Below are positions 60,117 to 64,000 of a DNA stretch of 64,000 nt, in pieces. Below the pieces are notes generated by a model, which did no database searches, was not told where the DNA came from, and was given only the letters and a program-made list of their open reading frames with translations. The translations under genes were made by a program, and so were the position numbers. How positions within the stretch are numbered: position 1 is the first letter of the stretch; the number at the start of each line of letters is the position of its first letter. The DNA lies in assembly GCF_017876165.1 (NCBI RefSeq), contig NZ_JAGINQ010000029.1, positions 1 through 64,000 of the forward strand, written 5' to 3'. The stretch comes from Azospirillum soli (lineage in GTDB: Bacteria; Pseudomonadota; Alphaproteobacteria; Azospirillales; Azospirillaceae).

Positions 60117-63100
60117 GCCAGGGCGGCGTTCATGGACGCTATCTGCTCCGGCGTCATGCCCGCGATCTGCGTCGTGGTGAAGGCGCCAAGCTGCGTTGCC
60201 CCCAGCGCTCCGATCTGCGCTTCGGTCAGAGCGTCGATGTTCGCGTCCGTCAGCGACGCCACCTGCGTGGTCGTCAGTCCGGCAAGCTGGATCGGGCTCA
60301 ACGCGCCGATCTGCGTCTCGGTCAGTCCGGTGATCTGCCGGGTCGTCATGGCGCCGATCTGGGTCATGGTCAGCGCGGCAAACTGCCGGCTGCTTAACGC
60401 CTGCAAGGATGTGGTGGCGAGGTTGGTGATCTGCGTCGTCGACATGGACCCGATCTGCGTCGTGCTCAGCGCGCCGATCTGGCTGGTCGAGAAGGCGCGC
60501 AGTTGCACCCGTCCCAGGCTGTTGATCTGCGTTGCGGACAGGGATTCGATTTGTGTGCCGCTCAGCGCGCCGATCTCGGTGGCGGTCAGCATCATCAGTT
60601 GGGACCCGCGCAAGCCGTCGATCTGGGTCGTGGTCAGCGAAGCGATCTGCGCCTCCGTCAAGCCGGTGATCGCGGACGTGGAAATCGCGCCGATTTGCGT
60701 CGCCGTCCAGCCGGCGAGTTGGGTCGTCGTCAAGCTGCCCAGCGCGGTCTCGGTCAACCCGCTGATGGCCGAGGTGGACAGAGAGGCGACCTGCGTCGCG
60801 GTCAGAGCGGCCAACTGACCGGCGGAAAGTGCCGTCGCCCCGCTGGCGCCGAGAGCGCTGATCTGCGTGGTGGTCAGCGCGGCCAACGTGGTGGTCGTCA
60901 GCCCGCCGATCTGGCTGGCGGACAGCGCGCCGACCTGCACCGTGGTCAGGCTGCGCAGCTGGGTGGTGCTGAACGCGCCGATCTGCGTCTCGCTCAGCCC
61001 GCTGATGCCTGTGCTCGACAGCGACGACACCTGGGTCGTCGTCAGGCTTTGCAATTGGGTCGTGGTCAGCGCCGCCATTCCGGCCGGGGCAATGCCGCCC
61101 AGTTGCGCCGCGGTCAGCGCGGCCATCCCGGTGCCGGGCAGGCCGGCGATCTGGGTCGCGGTCATTTCACCCATCTGGGTTGCCGTCAGACCGCGCAGCT
61201 GCGTCGTGGTCAGCGCTGCGAGCTGCGCCCCGGTCAGGGCGTCGATGCGCGTGGCGGTGATTGCCCCCACCTGCCCCGCCGTCAGGCCGCGCAGCTGTGT
61301 CGTGGTCAGTGCCGCGATCTGCTCCTCGCTCAACCCGCTGATGCCGGTGGAGGACAGCCAGCCCATCTGGGTGGAGCTGAGCTGCGCCATCTGGGTCGTG
61401 GTCAGCGCCTCGACGCCAGTGGCGCTCAGCGCGCCGAACTGGGATGCGTTCAGGACGGACAGTCCCGTGGTGGTCAGGCCGGCGATCTGGGTCGTGGACA
61501 GCCCGGCCAATTGGGTCGCCGCCAAGCCGCGCAGTTGCGTGGTGGTCAAGGCGGCGAACTGGCCGGCGGTCAGGCCGTTGATGGCGGTGGTGGACAGGCC
61601 GCCCAGCTGCGTGGTCGTCAGCGCGTTGAGCTGCGTGGAGGACAAGGCCTGCGCCTGCGTCTCCGTCAGACCGCCGAGTTGGGTCGCCGTCAGCGCCGAC
61701 AGTTCAACGTTGGTCAAGGCGCCGAGCTGCGTGCTGCTGAGCGCCGCGATTCCGGTGGTCGCAATTGCGCCGAGTTGGGCCGTCGTAAGGGCGGTCAGCT
61801 TATCGACCGCCAAACCGGCGACCTGTTCGGTGGTCAGCGCGCCAATCTGCGTCGTGGTCAGGCCGCGCAACTGGGTCGAAGACAAGGCGTTGAGCTGGAC
61901 CGTGGTCAGGCTCTCCAGGGTCGAGTTGGACAGCCCTCCGATCTGCGTCGCCGTCAGCTGCCCAAACTGGGTGGTGGAAAGCGCGCCCACCTGCGATGGG
62001 GTGAACCCCTTCATCTGGCCGGCGGTTAGCGCCGCCAAAGTCGTGGCGGTCAGGCCGGAGACCTGCTCGGTCGTCAGGGCAGCCAGCTGCGTGCTTGTCA
62101 GACTGCGCAACTGCGTGCTGGTCAAGGCGGCGAGTTGGGAGTCCGTCAGGCTGTCCACCGCGTCTCCGGTCAACGCGCCGATCTGGGTCGTGGACAGCCC
62201 GGAAAGCTGGGTGGCGGTCAGCGCGGCGATCTGCGGGTCGGTCAGCCCGCCAAGCGCCGTGGCGGTCAGCGCCCCAAGCTGCGTCGCCGTCAGGGCGGCG
62301 AGCTGGGTCGTGCCGAACGCGCCAATGCCCTCGGAGGTCAGCCCCATCATCTGGGTGGTCGTCAGGGCTGCCATCTGCGTTGTCGTCAGACTGCTGAGCC
62401 CGGTGCCGGACAGGGCGCCGAACTGCGCCGCCGTCAGGCCCCGCACCTGGGTGGTGGACAGGGAGGAGATCTGCGTGGGGGTGAGCGCGCCGACCTGTGT
62501 CGCGGTCAAACCGCTCATCTGGGTCACCGTCAACACGGCCATCTGGGTTGCGGCCAGCGCCTCGATCTGGGTGTCCTTCAGCCCGCCCAATTGGGTGGGC
62601 GACAGCGCGGTGAACTGGGTGCTGGTCATGGCGCCCAGCTGCGTCGCGGCCAACGCGCCCATCTGGCCGGAAGCCAGTCCACGGAGCTGCGTCGTGGCCA
62701 GCGCCATGACGCGCGTCTCCGTCAGTCCGGCGATCCCACCGGAGGACAATCCGCCGATCTGCCGGGAGGTCAGCGCGCCGTACTGAGCATCGGTCAGGGA
62801 GCCCACCTGCGTTGCGCTCAGACCGCTCATCGCGGACGTGGACAGCGAGGCGATCTGGGTGGTTGTCAGGCCGGCAATCTGTGTCGTGGCCAGCGCCTCG
62901 GCTTGGGTTGCCGTCAGGCCACCCATCTGGGTCGAGGTCAGGGTGTTGAACTGGGTGGTGGTCAGGCTGCGCACCTGAGCGGTGCTGAGCGCGCCGATCT
63001 GCGTCGCCGTCAGCGCCCGCAGTTGCGTGGTGGTCAGGCCGGAGATCTGTGTGTCGGTCAGACCGCTGATGCCATCGCCCGAGAGGGCCGTCAATTGCGT

Positions 63101-64000
63101 CTCGGACAAGGCGGAAAGCTGCGTCGTGCTCAGCGCGCTCACCAGCGTCGTCAGCCCGCCGAGCTGGCTGACGCTCATCAGGCTGAGCGCGGTGGTGGTC
63201 AGCGCCTGGAGCTGCGTCTCCTCAAGCGCGCCCACTTGGGTGGCCGTCAGCCCCCGGATCTGAACGGCGCTCAGCGCGGATACCTCGGTGGTGGTCAGCG
63301 CGGCGATCTGCGAGTTGGTCAGCGCGCCGATCTGCGTCGAGGTCAATCCGCCGAACTGCGTGTCCGTCAGGGCGGCAAGCTGGGTGTCGGCAAGGCCTCG
63401 GACCGCCTCTGAGGACAAGGCCGCAATTTGTGTCCGGCTCACGGCATCGAGCTGGGTTGCCATCAGCGCCGCCACGCCCGACGCGGTCATGCCGCCGATC
63501 TGCGTGGTGGTGAGCGAGGCCATCAGCGTTACGGTCAACCCATTGATCTCATCGGGTGACAATTCGCCGATTTGGGCCGCAGTCAAACCACGCAGCTGGG
63601 ACGTCGTCAGCGCGGCCAGCTGGGTCGCCTTCAGCCCGTCGATGGAACCGGCGGAGATCCCCCCAACCTGCAAGCTGCTCATGACGCCGAGTTGAGTCGT
63701 CGTCAACGCCGCGACGCCGGTTTCCGTCAGGGCGCCAAGCTGCGCGGGGCCGAGCGCCGCAACCTGGGTCGTCGTCAGGGCGCTCACGGCCTCTGGCGCG
63801 AGAGCGGCGAACTGGGTCGAAAGCAGCGCGCGGACCTGAATGGTGGCCAGGGACGCGACGGCGGTCGGCGTCAGCCCGCCGACCTGGGTGGCGGTCAGGG
63901 ACGTCAACTGGGTCGAGCTGAGCGCGCGAATCTGCGTGGAAGACAGTGCACCGAGCTGCGTCTCGCTCAACTTGGCGATCACGGACGAGGACAGCGCGGC
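60113..64000 (-). CDS. giant Ser/Thr-rich octapeptide-repeat protein (5' end beyond window)
   Basis: The frame is open at base 64000, so 1295 residues of the C-terminal part are seen; no start codon can be assigned (the GTG at 63982 is internal). The sequence is almost entirely octads of the form T/S-x-T-Q-I/L/V-x-A/G-L (TTTQIGAL, TATQLRGL, SSTGISGL), about 160 of them, with a 24-bp period. One unit near 63135-63157 is seven residues (GLTTLVS). The protein is almost free of Cys, aromatic and charged residues and has no visible membrane segment. It ends MTPEQIASMNAALA just before palindromic repeat C. Each octad offers about three Ser/Thr as possible glycosylation sites, and TPR/GT41 glycosyltransferases follow on the same strand. 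Function is unknown; a surface adhesin-like role is inferred. Confidence 0.88.
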   Translation of the reverse strand, partial: AALSSSVIAKLSETQLGALSSTQIRALSSTQLTSLTATQVGGLTPTAVASLATIQVRALLSTQFAALAPEAVSALTTTQVAALGPAQLGALTETGVAALTTTQLGVMSSLQVGGISAGSIDGLKATQLAALTTSQLRGLTAAQIGELSPDEINGLTVTLMASLTTTQIGGMTASGVAALMATQLDAVSRTQIAALSSEAVRGLADTQLAALTDTQFGGLTSTQIGALTNSQIAALTTTEVSALSAVQIRGLTATQVGALEETQLQALTTTALSLMSVSQLGGLTTLVSALSTTQLSALSETQLTALSGDGISGLTDTQISGLTTTQLRALTATQIGALSTAQVRSLTTTQFNTLTSTQMGGLTATQAEALATTQIAGLTTTQIASLSTSAMSGLSATQVGSLTDAQYGALTSRQIGGLSSGGIAGLTETRVMALATTQLRGLASGQMGALAATQLGAMTSTQFTALSPTQLGGLKDTQIEALAATQMAVLTVTQMSGLTATQVGALTPTQISSLSTTQVRGLTAAQFGALSGTGLSSLTTTQMAALTTTQMMGLTSEGIGAFGTTQLAALTATQLGALTATALGGLTDPQIAALTATQLSGLSTTQIGALTGDAVDSLTDSQLAALTSTQLRSLTSTQLAALTTEQVSGLTATTLAALTAGQMKGFTPSQVGALSTTQFGQLTATQIGGLSNSTLESLTTVQLNALSSTQLRGLTTTQIGALTTEQVAGLAVDKLTALTTAQLGAIATTGIAALSSTQLGALTNVELSALTATQLGGLTETQAQALSSTQLNALTTTQLGGLSTTAINGLTAGQFAALTTTQLRGLAATQLAGLSTTQIAGLTTTGLSVLNASQFGALSATGVEALTTTQMAQLSSTQMGWLSSTGISGLSEEQIAALTTTQLRGLTAGQVGAITATRIDALTGAQLAALTTTQLRGLTATQMGEMTATQIAGLPGTGMAALTAAQLGGIAPAGMAALTTTQLQSLTTTQVSSLSSTGISGLSETQIGAFSTTQLRSLTTVQVGALSASQIGGLTTTTLAALTTTQISALGASGATALSAGQLAALTATQVASLSTSAISGLTETALGSLTTTQLAGWTATQIGAISTSAITGLTEAQIASLTTTQIDGLRGSQLMMLTATEIGALSGTQIESLSATQINSLGRVQLRAFSTSQIGALSTTQIGSMSTTQITNLATTSLQALSSRQFAALTMTQIGAMTTRQITGLTETQIGALSPIQLAGLTTTQVASLTDANIDALTEAQIGALGATQLGAFTTTQIAGMTPEQIASMNAALA

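Noticed and set aside
60132..63695. Long plus-strand open frames across the octad-repeat region
   Set aside because: They are mirror frames of a GC-rich 24-bp-periodic gene. The minus frame gives a coherent octad protein with a proper stop, while the plus frames give low-complexity sequence of changing frame.
60113..64000. CRISPR-like or tandem DNA repeat array
   Set aside because: The 24-bp periodicity is in codons of an open frame. There are no conserved direct repeats separated by unique spacers.

Overview
The window is GC-rich (roughly 65%) and gene-dense. It reads like an alphaproteobacterium of the Azospirillum type: repeated TPR-glycosyltransferase genes, a serralysin-type protease, multi-gene operons coupled by ATGA/GTGA overlaps, and dispersed palindromic repeats. 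The taxonomic call is inference, since there is no rRNA or housekeeping marker. Almost everything between two secreted-protein genes at the ends is a surface-glycan / protein-glycosylation island. No flagellin gene is inside, so 'flagellin glycosylation' is a plausible but unproven purpose.

Layout. (1) 1-1830, minus: 5' part of a serralysin-like zinc protease with VCBS/FG-GAP repeats. (2) 2146-8768: acyl and amino-sugar tailoring genes. These are a Rieske oxygenase-SDR-GNAT operon (minus), a divergent KAS III-SDR pair (plus), PseG (minus) and an epimerase (plus). (3) 9017-10003, minus: aldo/keto reductase. (4) 10357-36142, plus: a 20-gene run. It starts with orphan thiamine-diphosphate E1 alpha/beta subunits, a ColD-like PLP sugar 3-dehydratase and two GDP-fucose-synthase-like proteins lacking the catalytic tyrosine. 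Next come four glycosyltransferases and a radical SAM/SPASM protein, then a divergent NeuB-like synthase with a cytidylyltransferase, a Gfo/Idh protein and a class III aminotransferase. It ends with a TPR protein, a FAAL-ACP-SGNH fusion, a NeuD-type acetyltransferase, a GNAT, a free ACP and a methyltransferase. (5) 50037-36147, minus: an 11-gene block with the legionaminic-acid-type pathway (LegB, PtmE-like, LegC, LegI, LegG), a Gmd-like dehydratase, a GHMP kinase, a PIG-L deacetylase coupled to a formyltransferase-like protein, a glycosyltransferase-PhyH fusion and an FkbH-like HAD protein. (6) 64000-50345, minus: a giant Ser/Thr-rich octapeptide-repeat protein (open at the window edge), a GT41/OGT-like enzyme, two TPR-glycosyltransferases (one internally duplicated) and a small PPC-like protein.

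How they may work together. The genes can supply several activated sugars: one legionaminic-type nonulosonate (complete through the synthase), a second nonulosonate from the divergent NeuB set, a pseudaminic branch (PseG) and a possibly branched 3,6-dideoxyhexose. They also supply unusual acyl groups (KAS III/SDR/Rieske, FkbH/ACP/methyltransferase, FAAL-ACP-SGNH) and several transferases. The most striking unit is the octad-repeat protein with co-directional TPR/GT41 glycosyltransferases downstream, which looks like a self-contained 'repeat protein plus its own glycosyltransferases' system.

Three intergenic copies of a multi-hairpin palindromic repeat and one transposase relic suggest past rearrangement.
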